A stretch of 23,695 nt of DNA from DATGFB01 sp032160545 (GTDB taxonomy: Bacteria; Actinomycetota; Actinomycetes; Mycobacteriales; Jatrophihabitantaceae), in contig JAVHVN010000097.1 of the NCBI GenBank assembly GCA_032160545.1, positions 1-23,695 on the forward strand, given 5' to 3'. A model generated the notes under the pieces. It did no database searches, was not told the DNA's origin, and saw only the letters and a list, made by a program, of their open reading frames with translations. The position numbers and the translations under genes were made by a program. Below, one piece after another: positions 7,487 through 14,482 of this stretch (within the stretch, counting starts at the first letter, position 1; every line of letters starts with the position of its first letter).

Positions 7487-8017
7487 CTATGGAACGACGA
7501 TGGTGCCCGTGAAGGTCTCGTGCCCGTTCGTCGCGCCTGCCTTCGGGAACTCCACCTTCATCTGGCCGGTTCCGGTCGCGCCCGCGAAGTCGCCACTACC
7601 GCCCAGAACCTTCCAGCCGCTGGTCTGAATCCTGTTGTTCATCTGGTCGGGCCCCGGGCCGAATCCGATTCGGAGTTGGCTATTGCCGCAGGTGAATACG
7701 TTGATCGCTGGATAGCCGATCTCGGGACTGCCGGCTTCGTGGTGCAGGGTCCCGCCGGCGCAGAAACGCGCGTCGCCGATAAAGGATCCGGCGACGACCT
7801 TGCCCTCGAAGTCGACGAACTCCGTCTTGATCTCGATGGTCTTGCGGGCGCCCTGGGCGGATGCTGACAAACTTGGACTGCTCCTCGGCACAGAGCCCTT
7901 CGAGTCGTTCGCCGAGCTACTGCTGCACGCGACGGCGCTCGCCGCTAGTAGGCCGCAGGCGAGAACTAGCCGCGATGCGGCCGCCCTCGCTTGACGGATT
8001 GCCGTGATACAGGACAT
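7487..8017 (-). CDS. Probable lipoprotein with a dirigent/AOC-barrel-like domain
   Basis: 176 residues from ATG 8017. A hydrophobic N-terminal segment ends in LLAASAVAC with Cys31 as the likely lipidated residue, followed by the Ser-rich linker SSSSANDSKGSVPRSSPSLS. The domain from about residue 58 has FVDFEGKVVAGSFIGDARFC, LRIGFGPGPDQMNN and a closing GSGDFAGATGTGQMKVEFP segment. The G-S-G-x-F-x-G-A-x-G-x-G pattern is typical of allene-oxide-cyclase or dirigent-like beta-barrels. It would sit on the outer face of the membrane. Three Cys remain in the mature part (31, about 86 and about 110), two of which could form a disulfide. Function is not known. It is transcribed divergently from the MmpL gene and may share an operon with the FAD oxidoreductase downstream. 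Confidence 0.8.
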   Translation of the reverse strand: MSCITAIRQARAAASRLVLACGLLAASAVACSSSSANDSKGSVPRSSPSLSASAQGARKTIEIKTEFVDFEGKVVAGSFIGDARFCAGGTLHHEAGSPEIGYPAINVFTCGNSQLRIGFGPGPDQMNNRIQTSGWKVLGGSGDFAGATGTGQMKVEFPKAGATNGHETFTGTIVVP

Positions 8018-8234
8018 GTCCCGATGCTGCGATCGCCGGCCTCACTTGCACATGGTGCTGGCAGGAATGAACCGAGGTGCTAGCACGAGACCCTTCGACG
8101 GAGCGCGACGGAGGATGCCGCGACCATCACGCCGAGCATCACCGTCATCACGAGCCTTCGAACGTCACGACGGGGTATGTCGATTCTTCGCCCTCCCGAC
8201 GTGGGGACGGTACAAGGGCGCGCCGCGCCCTGCC

Positions 8235-8288
8235 GAGCCGGTCGAGCCGGTCGAGCCGGTCGAGCCGGTCGAGCCGGTCGAGCCGGTC
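8235..8288 (+). repeat. Six perfect copies of a 9-bp tandem repeat
   Basis: GAGCCGGTC is repeated without interruption six times from 8235 to 8288, with a partial seventh unit (GAGC) after it. It ends 14 bases before the -35 box of the MmpL promoter. Copy number is likely to vary by slippage. Confidence 0.95.
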
Positions 8289-8302
8289 GAGCAGAATCCG
8301 TC

Positions 8303-8330
8303 TTGACACCGGTAACTTACCGTCGATAAC
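8303..8330 (+). promoter_or_regulatory. Promoter of the MmpL-TetR operon
   Basis: A consensus -35 TTGACA at 8303-8308 is followed after 16 bases by GATAAC at 8325-8330; TAACTT at 8327-8332 is an alternative -10. It lies about 40 bases before the ATG at 8369, which has a GGGGG ribosome-binding site at 8358-8362. It overlaps the operator-like palindromes. Confidence 0.7.
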
Positions 8331-8336
8331 TTACCG
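8310..8336. promoter_or_regulatory. Tandem TetR-type operator
   Basis: CGGTAACTTACCG (8310-8322) is a perfect 13-bp palindrome with six-base arms around a central C. CGATAACTTACCG (8324-8336) is a second copy with one mismatch. Their centres are 14 bases apart. Together they cover the spacer and -10 of the promoter, so a bound repressor would block RNA polymerase. The TetR gene downstream of the exporter is the natural candidate; the pairing is inferred. Confidence 0.65.
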
Positions 8337-8368
8337 ACGTCAGCAGTCGCTTGTCTCGGGGGTACGCC

Positions 8369-10618
8369 ATGCTCACTCGGTTCGCCGACCTTGGTATCCG
8401 TGCCCCCAAGCGGGTACTCGGCATCGCCGGCTTCCTCCTCGTCGTGGCTGTGCTCTACGGCGGGCAGGCCGCCAGCCACCTCGCTTCGGGTGGCTTCTAC
8501 GACCGCGGCTCGGAGGCCTGGCACGCGCGCACCGAACTGGAGCAGACGTTCAACGCGGGCGACAGCAACCTGATCTTCGAGGTGACGAGTGCCGCGGGCG
8601 CCGACAGCGCCGCGGCGCGGGCAGCGGGCGGGCGGATCGTGCAGCGGGTCGCCGGCAACCCGTTCGTCAGCGGGGTCACCTCCTACTGGAGCGCGCCCGG
8701 GGCGCGGTCCGCGGCGCTGCGCAGTAAGGACGGGCGCTCGGCCCTCGTGGTCATGCGGGTGGCGGGCGACGACAACACCACTCCCAAGCGCGCCGCGGCG
8801 ATCATCGACCCGCTCGAAGGGACTCAGGACGGCGTGACGATCCGGGCCGGCGGCATCGCCGCATCGATCCGGACCGTCAACGACCTCACCAAGTCCGACC
8901 TGGCGAAGTCCGAGGCCATCGCCATCCCGATCACCGTGATCGTCCTGATCTGGGTGTTCGGCTCGTTCGTCGCCTCGCTGCTGCCCCTCGCGATCGGGCT
9001 CACGTCGATCATCGGCACGATGGCGATCCTGCGCCTGCTCGCGACCACGACGGACGTGTCGATCTACGCGCTGAACATGACGACCGCGATGGGCCTCGCC
9101 CTGGCGATCGACTACAGCCTGTTCGTCGTCAGCCGGTACCGGGAGGAGATCCGCAACGGCGCGAGCGTCGACGAGGCGATCCGCACCACGTCGCGCACAG
9201 CCGGGCGCACGGTGCTGTTCTCGGCGCTGACGGTGGGGCTCTCGCTCGCGGCGATGCTCGTGTTCCCCGTCTACTTCCTGCGGTCCTTCGCCTACGCGGG
9301 CATCGCGGTCGTCGCGCTGGCGACGATCGCGGCGCTCACCCTGCTGCCGGCCCTGCTGAAGGTGCTCGGCCCGCGCGTCGACGCGCTCGACCTGCGGGCC
9401 GGCCTGCGCCGGCTGATCGGTCGGCCGCCGCCGGTTCCGAAGCCGGTCGAGCAGACCTTCTGGTACCGGTTCGCGACGGTGGTGATGCGGCGGGCGCTGC
9501 CCGTCGGCCTGGTGGTCACCGCGCTCCTCGTCGCTGTCGGCCTGCCGTTCCTGCACGCGCACTTCGGCTACCCGGACGACCACGTGGTGCCGAAGTCCGA
9601 GAACGCCCACATCGTCGGCGACGACCTGCGCTCCAACTTCACGACCAACGCGGGCTCGACGGTCAGCATCGTCGCCAAGGAGGTCTCGGCGCGGCCGGCA
9701 GCCCTCGGCGACTACGCGAGCGCGCTCTCGCGTGTCGAGGGGGTCACGTCGGTGAGCGCCGCCAGCGGTACGTACGCCGGCGGACGTCAGGTCGGGCCGC
9801 CCTCGTCCCCGATGACCTCGGGCGACACGACGTACCTGAACGTCGCCACCGGCGCCGACGCGCAGAGCGATGCGGCGAAGACGATGCTCGAGCGGCTGCG
9901 TGGCGTCGCCCCGCCGTGGCAGGTCCAGTTCACCGGCCAGACCGCGCTCAACCAGGACAGCCTGCACGCCCTCGCGGTGACGATGCCGATCGCGATCGTC
10001 CTCATCGTGCTGGCGACCTTCATCGTGCTGTTCCTGTTCACCGGCAGCGTGGTGCTGCCGATCAAGGCGCTGATCCTCAACACGCTGTCGCTCTCGGCGA
10101 CGTTCGGCGCGATGGTGTGGGTGTTCCAGGAGGGGCATCTCGGCTGGCTCTACCCGGACCTCACGACGACCGGCTACCTCGTGCCGACGATGCCGCCGCT
10201 GATGTTCTGCGTCGCCTTCGGCCTGTCGATGGACTACGAGGTGTTCCTGCTGTCGCGCATCCGCGAGGCATGGCTCGACTCGGGTCGTACGTCGGCTGAC
10301 AACACTCGCGCCGTCGCCCTCGGCCTCGGACGCACCGGGCGGATCGTCACCGCCGCGGCCGTCCTCATGGCGATCGTCTTCGCGGCCATCGCAGACGCGC
10401 ACGTCTCGTTCATGATGCTGTTCGGCACCGGGCTTACGCTGGCGGTACTGATGGACGCGACAGTGGTGAGAGGGATCCTGGTGCCAGCCTTCATGCGCCT
10501 CGCGGGCCGGTGGAACTGGTGGGCTCCGAGGCCGCTCGCTCGCCTGCACGAGCGGGTGGGCCTGTCCGAGTCGCCCACCGCCCCGGACGTGCTCGCGAAG
10601 GAACCTGTGGGCGTATGA
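8369..10618 (+). CDS. MmpL family RND-type exporter
   Basis: 749 residues from ATG 8369, preceded by GGGGG six bases upstream. A TTG at 8351 in the same frame is less likely because it lies before the ribosome-binding site. The protein has the MmpL plan twice over: a first membrane segment at about 16-32, an extracytoplasmic domain, then a helix bundle from about 183 with the proton-relay signature GLALAIDYSLFVVSRYREE (Asp248, Tyr249). The second half repeats it with FGLSMDYEVFLLSRIREAW (Asp622, Tyr623). Such transporters use the proton gradient to export lipids, glycolipids or drugs; the substrate cannot be told. The extracytoplasmic domains are compact, as in non-mycobacterial members. It is the first gene of an operon with the TetR regulator, 58 bases apart. 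Confidence 0.95.
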   Translation: MLTRFADLGIRAPKRVLGIAGFLLVVAVLYGGQAASHLASGGFYDRGSEAWHARTELEQTFNAGDSNLIFEVTSAAGADSAAARAAGGRIVQRVAGNPFVSGVTSYWSAPGARSAALRSKDGRSALVVMRVAGDDNTTPKRAAAIIDPLEGTQDGVTIRAGGIAASIRTVNDLTKSDLAKSEAIAIPITVIVLIWVFGSFVASLLPLAIGLTSIIGTMAILRLLATTTDVSIYALNMTTAMGLALAIDYSLFVVSRYREEIRNGASVDEAIRTTSRTAGRTVLFSALTVGLSLAAMLVFPVYFLRSFAYAGIAVVALATIAALTLLPALLKVLGPRVDALDLRAGLRRLIGRPPPVPKPVEQTFWYRFATVVMRRALPVGLVVTALLVAVGLPFLHAHFGYPDDHVVPKSENAHIVGDDLRSNFTTNAGSTVSIVAKEVSARPAALGDYASALSRVEGVTSVSAASGTYAGGRQVGPPSSPMTSGDTTYLNVATGADAQSDAAKTMLERLRGVAPPWQVQFTGQTALNQDSLHALAVTMPIAIVLIVLATFIVLFLFTGSVVLPIKALILNTLSLSATFGAMVWVFQEGHLGWLYPDLTTTGYLVPTMPPLMFCVAFGLSMDYEVFLLSRIREAWLDSGRTSADNTRAVALGLGRTGRIVTAAAVLMAIVFAAIADAHVSFMMLFGTGLTLAVLMDATVVRGILVPAFMRLAGRWNWWAPRPLARLHERVGLSESPTAPDVLAKEPVGV

Positions 10619-10676
10619 GTCGCATCGGCCCGGCGATATCGGCGTGCGTTCCGGCGCATCCGGCGAAGGCCTCGCC

Positions 10677-11366
10677 GTGACCGCCACCGCACCGAAAGCC
10701 GCGGGGCGACGGCGCCGTGCCCAGCGCGGCAGTGGCGAGCAACTGCGTGCCGAGATCGTCACCGCGGCCAAGGAGCTGCTCGCCAGTGCCGGCCGTGCCG
10801 ACGACGTGTCGGTGCGGGCGGTCGCCGATGCGGTGGGAGTCACGTCCCCGTCGATCTACCTGCACTTCGAGGACAAGACGGCCCTGCTCACCGCGGTCGT
10901 GGCCGACGTGTTCGCCGAACTCGACGAGGCGATGCTGTCGGCGGCCTCGGGACACACCGAACCGCTCGAGCGGCTGCGTGCGTTCGGCATGGCGTATGTG
11001 CGGTTCGCCGTTGCACATCCCGAGCACTACCGCATCGCGGCCCTCGACCCGTGCCCGCGTCCCGAGGTCGACGAGGTACTGGGCAGCTCGGCGTTCGAGC
11101 ACTTCCACCAGACCGTGCGCGCGTGCATGGCGGCCGGGATCTTTCCCGACGGCGACCCGCTGCCGATCACGCTCGACCTCTGGGCCGCCGCGCACGGCAT
11201 CGCGTCGTTGATGATCACCAAACCCTTCCTGCCGTGGGGCGAGTTCGAGGTGACGGTCGACCGCATGCTGTGCGCCGCCGCGCTCGGTCATGCCGCCGCC
11301 GGGCTGATCGGCGACCGGCCCACGCCCGCCGCAGTGACCAGCTGGCTGCGCCGGCAACAGGGCTGA
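10677..11366 (+). CDS. TetR family regulator with WHG-type C-terminal domain
   Basis: 229 residues from GTG 10677, which has GAAGG (10665-10669) seven bases upstream; a GTG at 10644 in frame lacks this. After a basic tail (RRRRAQRGSGEQ), residues about 23-73 form the TetR helix-turn-helix: AEIVTAAKELLASAGR, VRAVADAVGVTSPSIYLHFE, DKTALL. The C-terminal ligand domain has FAVAHPEHYRIAAL and the W-x3-HG signature in LWAAAHGIASLMI, typical of the TetR_C_33/WHG group. It follows the MmpL exporter in the same operon, so autorepression through the paired palindromes at 8310-8336 and induction by an export substrate are likely. The ligand is unknown. Confidence 0.92.
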   Translation: MTATAPKAAGRRRRAQRGSGEQLRAEIVTAAKELLASAGRADDVSVRAVADAVGVTSPSIYLHFEDKTALLTAVVADVFAELDEAMLSAASGHTEPLERLRAFGMAYVRFAVAHPEHYRIAALDPCPRPEVDEVLGSSAFEHFHQTVRACMAAGIFPDGDPLPITLDLWAAAHGIASLMITKPFLPWGEFEVTVDRMLCAAALGHAAAGLIGDRPTPAAVTSWLRRQQG

Positions 11367-11385
11367 CCCGGCTGCGGCCGCTGCA

Positions 11386-11413
11386 GCGCGAGCGCCGTGC
11401 GAGGCGCGAGCGC
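11386..11413. terminator. Hairpin with tandem GA mismatches between convergent regulators
   Basis: GCGCGAGCGCC (11386-11396) faces GGCGCGAGCGC (11403-11413) across a six-base loop. Four and five Watson-Crick pairs flank two adjacent G-A mismatches, a stable arrangement in RNA. There is no T-tract. It sits between the converging TetR and AsnC genes. Confidence 0.45.
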
Positions 11414-11465
11414 ACTCACGACCCCGAATACGCCGCGACCACCGGCTGATTCGCGCCGAGCCGGT

Positions 11466-11963
11466 TCAGAAGCGGTCCTCGAACTTCGTGCTCAGGACGA
11501 CCGTCGTCCGGGTGCGGGCCACCCCGTCGATCGCATTGAGGTCGCGGATCGCGGCCTCCAGCCCGGCGACGTCAGGCACCCGCACCTTGATCACGAAGGT
11601 CTCCTCGCCCGCGACGAACCAGCAGTGCTCGACGACCGCGAGCGTCACCAGCGCCGCCGACACCGCATCGGTGTCGGCACGGTCGGTGAGGAAGATCCCG
11701 ACCAGCGCGTTCATCGCGTACCCGAGCGACTCGGGCGACACCGAGGCGTGGTAACCGGTGATCACTCCCCCGGCCTCGAGCTTGGCGACCCGCTCATGCA
11801 CCGCCGGGGCGCTGAGATTCACCACGCGAGCGAGCTCGGCATACGTCGCGCGGGCATTCGCCCGCAACGCGTCGAGCAGCTGGCGATCGACCGCATCCAC
11901 CGTGGCAGTCGACCGGAGTCGGGTCCGGCTCGTCAAGCGCCACATCGCGGAGCGTTGCGTCAT
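11466..11963 (-). CDS. Lrp/AsnC family transcriptional regulator
   Basis: 165 residues from ATG 11963. The winged helix-turn-helix is VDAVDRQLLDALRANARATY, AELARVVNLSAPAVHERVAK, LEAGGVITGYHA, the standard Lrp/AsnC layout. The RAM ligand domain follows: LGYAMNALVGIFL, EHCWFVAGEETFVIKVRV and TRTTVVLSTKFE, which would bind an amino acid or similar effector. The start is uncertain. The frame is open to ATG 12062, but that codon lies inside a 16-bp palindrome likely to be an operator. ATG 11963 has GGGGA nearby, while GTG 11900 sits directly before the conserved VDAVDRQLL and would give 144 residues. Divergent from the secreted glycine-rich protein gene, which it could control along with itself. 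Confidence 0.9.
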   Translation of the reverse strand: MTQRSAMWRLTSRTRLRSTATVDAVDRQLLDALRANARATYAELARVVNLSAPAVHERVAKLEAGGVITGYHASVSPESLGYAMNALVGIFLTDRADTDAVSAALVTLAVVEHCWFVAGEETFVIKVRVPDVAGLEAAIRDLNAIDGVARTRTTVVLSTKFEDRF

Positions 11964-12041
11964 GGCGACCATCCCCGCACCGTTCACGAGTGCGTCGACG
12001 GAGGGTTCCGGCGCAGGACGAGCCTGGCTCGCCGCCGAAGT

Positions 12042-12070
12042 TACTTCCAAGTAGCGCGTCATATGACGCG
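12042..12070. promoter_or_regulatory. Two adjacent palindromes, candidate operator
   Basis: TACTTCCAAGTA (12042-12053) has five-base arms around CC. One base later CGCGTCATATGACGCG (12055-12070) is a perfect 16-bp palindrome. They lie between the divergent AsnC regulator and the secreted protein gene, where an autoregulator would bind. The regulator-site pairing is inferred. Confidence 0.5.
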
Positions 12071-12138
12071 GTGGCCGAGGGGTCTAGTGAGGGTACGGAG
12101 CACTGCTTCGTCCCCCACCTGACGGAGGTCCTCTTCGA

Positions 12139-13470
12139 ATGACGAGCAACACCATCCGCAGGCGGATCGTCGGAGCCGCGGTGGCTTTGACGGCCGTCGG
12201 CTGGCCGGCAGTGTCCGCCGGCGCATCCGACTCGGCGGAACCGGCACCGCGCTGCGCGACGTCCGGCCTGGTCGTCACCTGCACATACGGGTACACCGGC
12301 CATCCGCAGTATTTCCAGGTGCCGGCCCAGATCGACACGGTCCGGATCGCTGCCACGGGCGGCGCGGGCGGTGACGGCGCCTCATCCGGTGACAACGCCG
12401 GTGGGCGCGGCGGCGCGGGGACGGTTGTCAAGGCAGTCCTGCCCGTCACGGCAGGCCAATCCCTGAATCTCTACGTCGGCGCTCGCGGCACCGTGGGTAC
12501 CGCGGACTTCAAGGCCGGCGGATGGAACGGCGGCGGCGGCTCCTTCCTCGGCGGGACCGGTGGCGACGCATCGGATGTTCGGACCGGCACGGCACTGAAC
12601 ACGCGGATCATCGTCGCGGCCGGCGGTGGTGGCGGTGCCGAGGGCACAGTCGGCACTGGTGACACAGTCGCGGGCGCCGGCGGGACCGGCGACGCAGACG
12701 GCTCACCGGGCGCCGACCGTAACTCCGGCGGCAAGGCCGGCACCGCGACCGCGGGCGGGCAACCCGGCTCGCCCGACGTGGCCTCGCCCTACAGTCCGGT
12801 CTCGACCGGGCAGCTGGGGGTGGGCGGCGTGGCCACCTACCGTTCCGGCGCCGGTGGCGGCGGAGTGTATGGCGGCGGGGGCGGCAGCGACCCCTCCTAC
12901 CTCGAGACCGGCGACGGCTCCGTCCTGGAGACCCCCGGCGCTTCCGGCGGCGGTGGGGGCGGTTCGTCTCTCGCGCCGGCCGGCAGCAGCACGGTCACCC
13001 CGGCCGACCGGTCCGACCCCCCGTCGATCGTCATCAGCTACGTGCTGCCCGGCACGGTGACGGTGCAACTCACCGACCTCGCCAACCCCGAGCAGCTGTG
13101 CGCCACGGTCGAGGACACCAGCAACTCGGTTACCGCCCAGCCCTGCGCGGCACCCAGCTCAGCGGGGTACCCGGACCCGCGGCAGAGCTTCACACTGACC
13201 TTCGGCGTCGATGGTGTGCTGCTCGCGCACCAGGGCAGCAATCCGTACGACATCGCGAAGTGCCTCACCTCGGACGGCGCGGAAGGTGCGCCCGCCTCCG
13301 TCACGTACTGCACGGACTCCCTTCCGCAGCTCTGGCATCCGAGCCTCGACGTCTGGTCGGGGCTGCTGCAGCTGACCGACTACCAGGGTCGCGAGCTGGA
13401 CGGGACGCGCTCCGAGCCGCTCACGACGAGTGCCACCGTGCAGGTCTGGGTTCCCAGCCCGCTGCACTGA
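12139..13470 (+). CDS. Secreted glycine-rich protein with ricin-like C-terminal domain
   Basis: 443 residues from ATG 12139, with GGAGG (12124-12128) ten bases upstream. Residues 1-30 form a signal peptide (RRRIVGAAVALTAVGWPAVS, cleavage near SAGA). Residues about 65-300 are a glycine-rich region with many GG and GGGG runs, such as ATGGAGGDGA and AAGGGGGAEG, similar to the Gly_rich family in which Gly-rich loops alternate with beta strands (VRIAATGG, RIIVAAGG, IVISYVLPG). Residues about 305-443 resemble a ricin-type lectin: LCATVEDTSNSVTAQPC, CLTSDG, VTYCTDSLPQLWHPS, ending VQVWVPSPLH. Binding to glycans or cell-wall polymers is therefore plausible, but no catalytic domain is present. Transcription ends at a strong hairpin nine bases downstream. 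Confidence 0.85.
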   Translation: MTSNTIRRRIVGAAVALTAVGWPAVSAGASDSAEPAPRCATSGLVVTCTYGYTGHPQYFQVPAQIDTVRIAATGGAGGDGASSGDNAGGRGGAGTVVKAVLPVTAGQSLNLYVGARGTVGTADFKAGGWNGGGGSFLGGTGGDASDVRTGTALNTRIIVAAGGGGGAEGTVGTGDTVAGAGGTGDADGSPGADRNSGGKAGTATAGGQPGSPDVASPYSPVSTGQLGVGGVATYRSGAGGGGVYGGGGGSDPSYLETGDGSVLETPGASGGGGGGSSLAPAGSSTVTPADRSDPPSIVISYVLPGTVTVQLTDLANPEQLCATVEDTSNSVTAQPCAAPSSAGYPDPRQSFTLTFGVDGVLLAHQGSNPYDIAKCLTSDGAEGAPASVTYCTDSLPQLWHPSLDVWSGLLQLTDYQGRELDGTRSEPLTTSATVQVWVPSPLH

Positions 13471-13478
13471 CCGGTCTC

Positions 13479-13515
13479 GGTGCCCCCGCCTGTGCCTTGC
13501 CCGGGCGGGGGCACC
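13479..13515. terminator. Strong bidirectional terminator hairpin
   Basis: GGTGCCCCCGCC (13479-13490) pairs perfectly over twelve bases with GGCGGGGGCACC (13504-13515) across a 13-base loop. It begins nine bases after the secreted protein stop and ends 13 bases before the mqnP stop, serving both converging genes. No T-tract is present, as is common in high-GC bacteria. Confidence 0.85.
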
Positions 13516-13528
13516 GCTGCGCCGTGAA

Positions 13529-14482
13529 TCAGCCGCGCAGGCCGTGGGCGAGCAGGTCGGCGAGCGCGAAGCCGAACAGCCCGATGCCGATGACGCCGTT
13601 GGCGGTGAAGAACGCGCGGTTCACCCGCGAGAGGTCGTGCGCCCTGACGATCGTGTGCTCGTAGGTGAGGACGATCGCGGTGAGCGCGACGCCGGCCCAC
13701 CACAGCCAGCCGAGGCCCGCCGCCGCGCCGAACCAGACGAACGCGGCGACGGTGCCGACATGGACGACGCTCGATGCCCGCAACGCCGCGGCGATGCCGA
13801 ACCGCGCCGGGAACGAGCGCGAGCCGATGCGCCGGTCGACCTCGGCGTCCTGGCAGGAGTAGATGAGGTCGAAGCCTCCGATCCAGGTACCGACCGCGAT
13901 GCCGAGGGCGAGCGCCGCGCCGTGCGGCCCGGCTGCACTGCCGGTCACCGCGAGCCACGCGCCTACCGGCGCGACGAACTGCGCGAGTGCGAGCAGCACC
14001 TGCGGAAAGTCGGTGAAGCGCTTGCCGTAGGAGTACAGGACGAGCAGGAACACCGCGACCGGCGCCAGCGCGAGGCACGTCCACGACAGGGTGGCGGCGC
14101 TGGCCAGGAAGACCGCGAACGCCACGGCCGTGCCCAGCCATGCGGTGCGGACCGTCATCGCGCCGGTGACCAGCTCGCGCTGGGCGGTACGTGGGTTGAG
14201 GGCGTCGAACCCGCGGTCGAGGATGCGGTTCACGCTCATGGCGACCGTCCGGGCCGACACCATCGCGACAGTGATCAGCAGCAGCTCGGCCCAGTGCACG
14301 GAACGGGTCCCACGCCACATCGCGGTCAGCGCGCTGATGTAGGCGAACGGCAAGGCGAACACCGAGTGCTCGATCATCACCAGCCGCAGGAAGCTCGGGA
14401 CGGCGGCCCTGCCCGCGAGCGATCGCGGCGGCGCCGCCGAGCCCGTTCCTGCCGGGGAGAGATCGGGCGCAGGCGAGTTCAT
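13529..14482 (-). CDS. mqnP: Menaquinone polyprenyltransferase, UbiA superfamily (MqnP)
   Basis: 317 residues from ATG 14482, whose ATGA overlaps the stop of the upstream decarboxylase gene; the frame opens further upstream, but this overlap fixes the start. MqnP attaches a polyprenyl chain to the dihydroxynaphthoate intermediate of the futalosine pathway at the membrane. The first Asp-rich motif is NRILDRGFDALNPRTAQREL (residues 85-104) and the second is FDLIYSCQDAEVDRRIGSRS (204-223) followed by PARFG, both characteristic of the MqnP/MenA-like group; the Asp residues bind the Mg-pyrophosphate of the prenyl donor. About eight hydrophobic segments are visible. It ends just before the strong shared hairpin. 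Together with the UbiD-type enzyme this forms a two-gene operon. Confidence 0.93.
   Translation of the reverse strand: MNSPAPDLSPAGTGSAAPPRSLAGRAAVPSFLRLVMIEHSVFALPFAYISALTAMWRGTRSVHWAELLLITVAMVSARTVAMSVNRILDRGFDALNPRTAQRELVTGAMTVRTAWLGTAVAFAVFLASAATLSWTCLALAPVAVFLLVLYSYGKRFTDFPQVLLALAQFVAPVGAWLAVTGSAAGPHGAALALGIAVGTWIGGFDLIYSCQDAEVDRRIGSRSFPARFGIAAALRASSVVHVGTVAAFVWFGAAAGLGWLWWAGVALTAIVLTYEHTIVRAHDLSRVNRAFFTANGVIGIGLFGFALADLLAHGLRG

Larger units (their letters stand above)
8018..8368. other. Intergenic region upstream of the MmpL gene
   Basis: This 351-base spacer separates the divergent lipoprotein and MmpL genes. I find no convincing gene in it. It holds a 9-bp tandem repeat (8235-8288) and a promoter with two operator-like palindromes (8303-8336), annotated separately. 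The part from 8018 to 8230 shows nothing recognisable beyond presumably carrying the lipoprotein promoter. Confidence 0.7.

Noticed and set aside
8004..8306. Open frame with an EPVEPVE repeat tail
   Set aside because: The repeat is simply the translated 9-bp DNA repeat. There is no ribosome-binding site, the frame ends in the MmpL promoter, and the N-terminal part has no protein-like character.
8165..10843. 892-codon open frame on the minus strand opposite the MmpL gene
   Set aside because: It is the antisense shadow of a confident MmpL gene in GC-rich DNA. The product is low-complexity Arg/His/Asp-rich with no domain.
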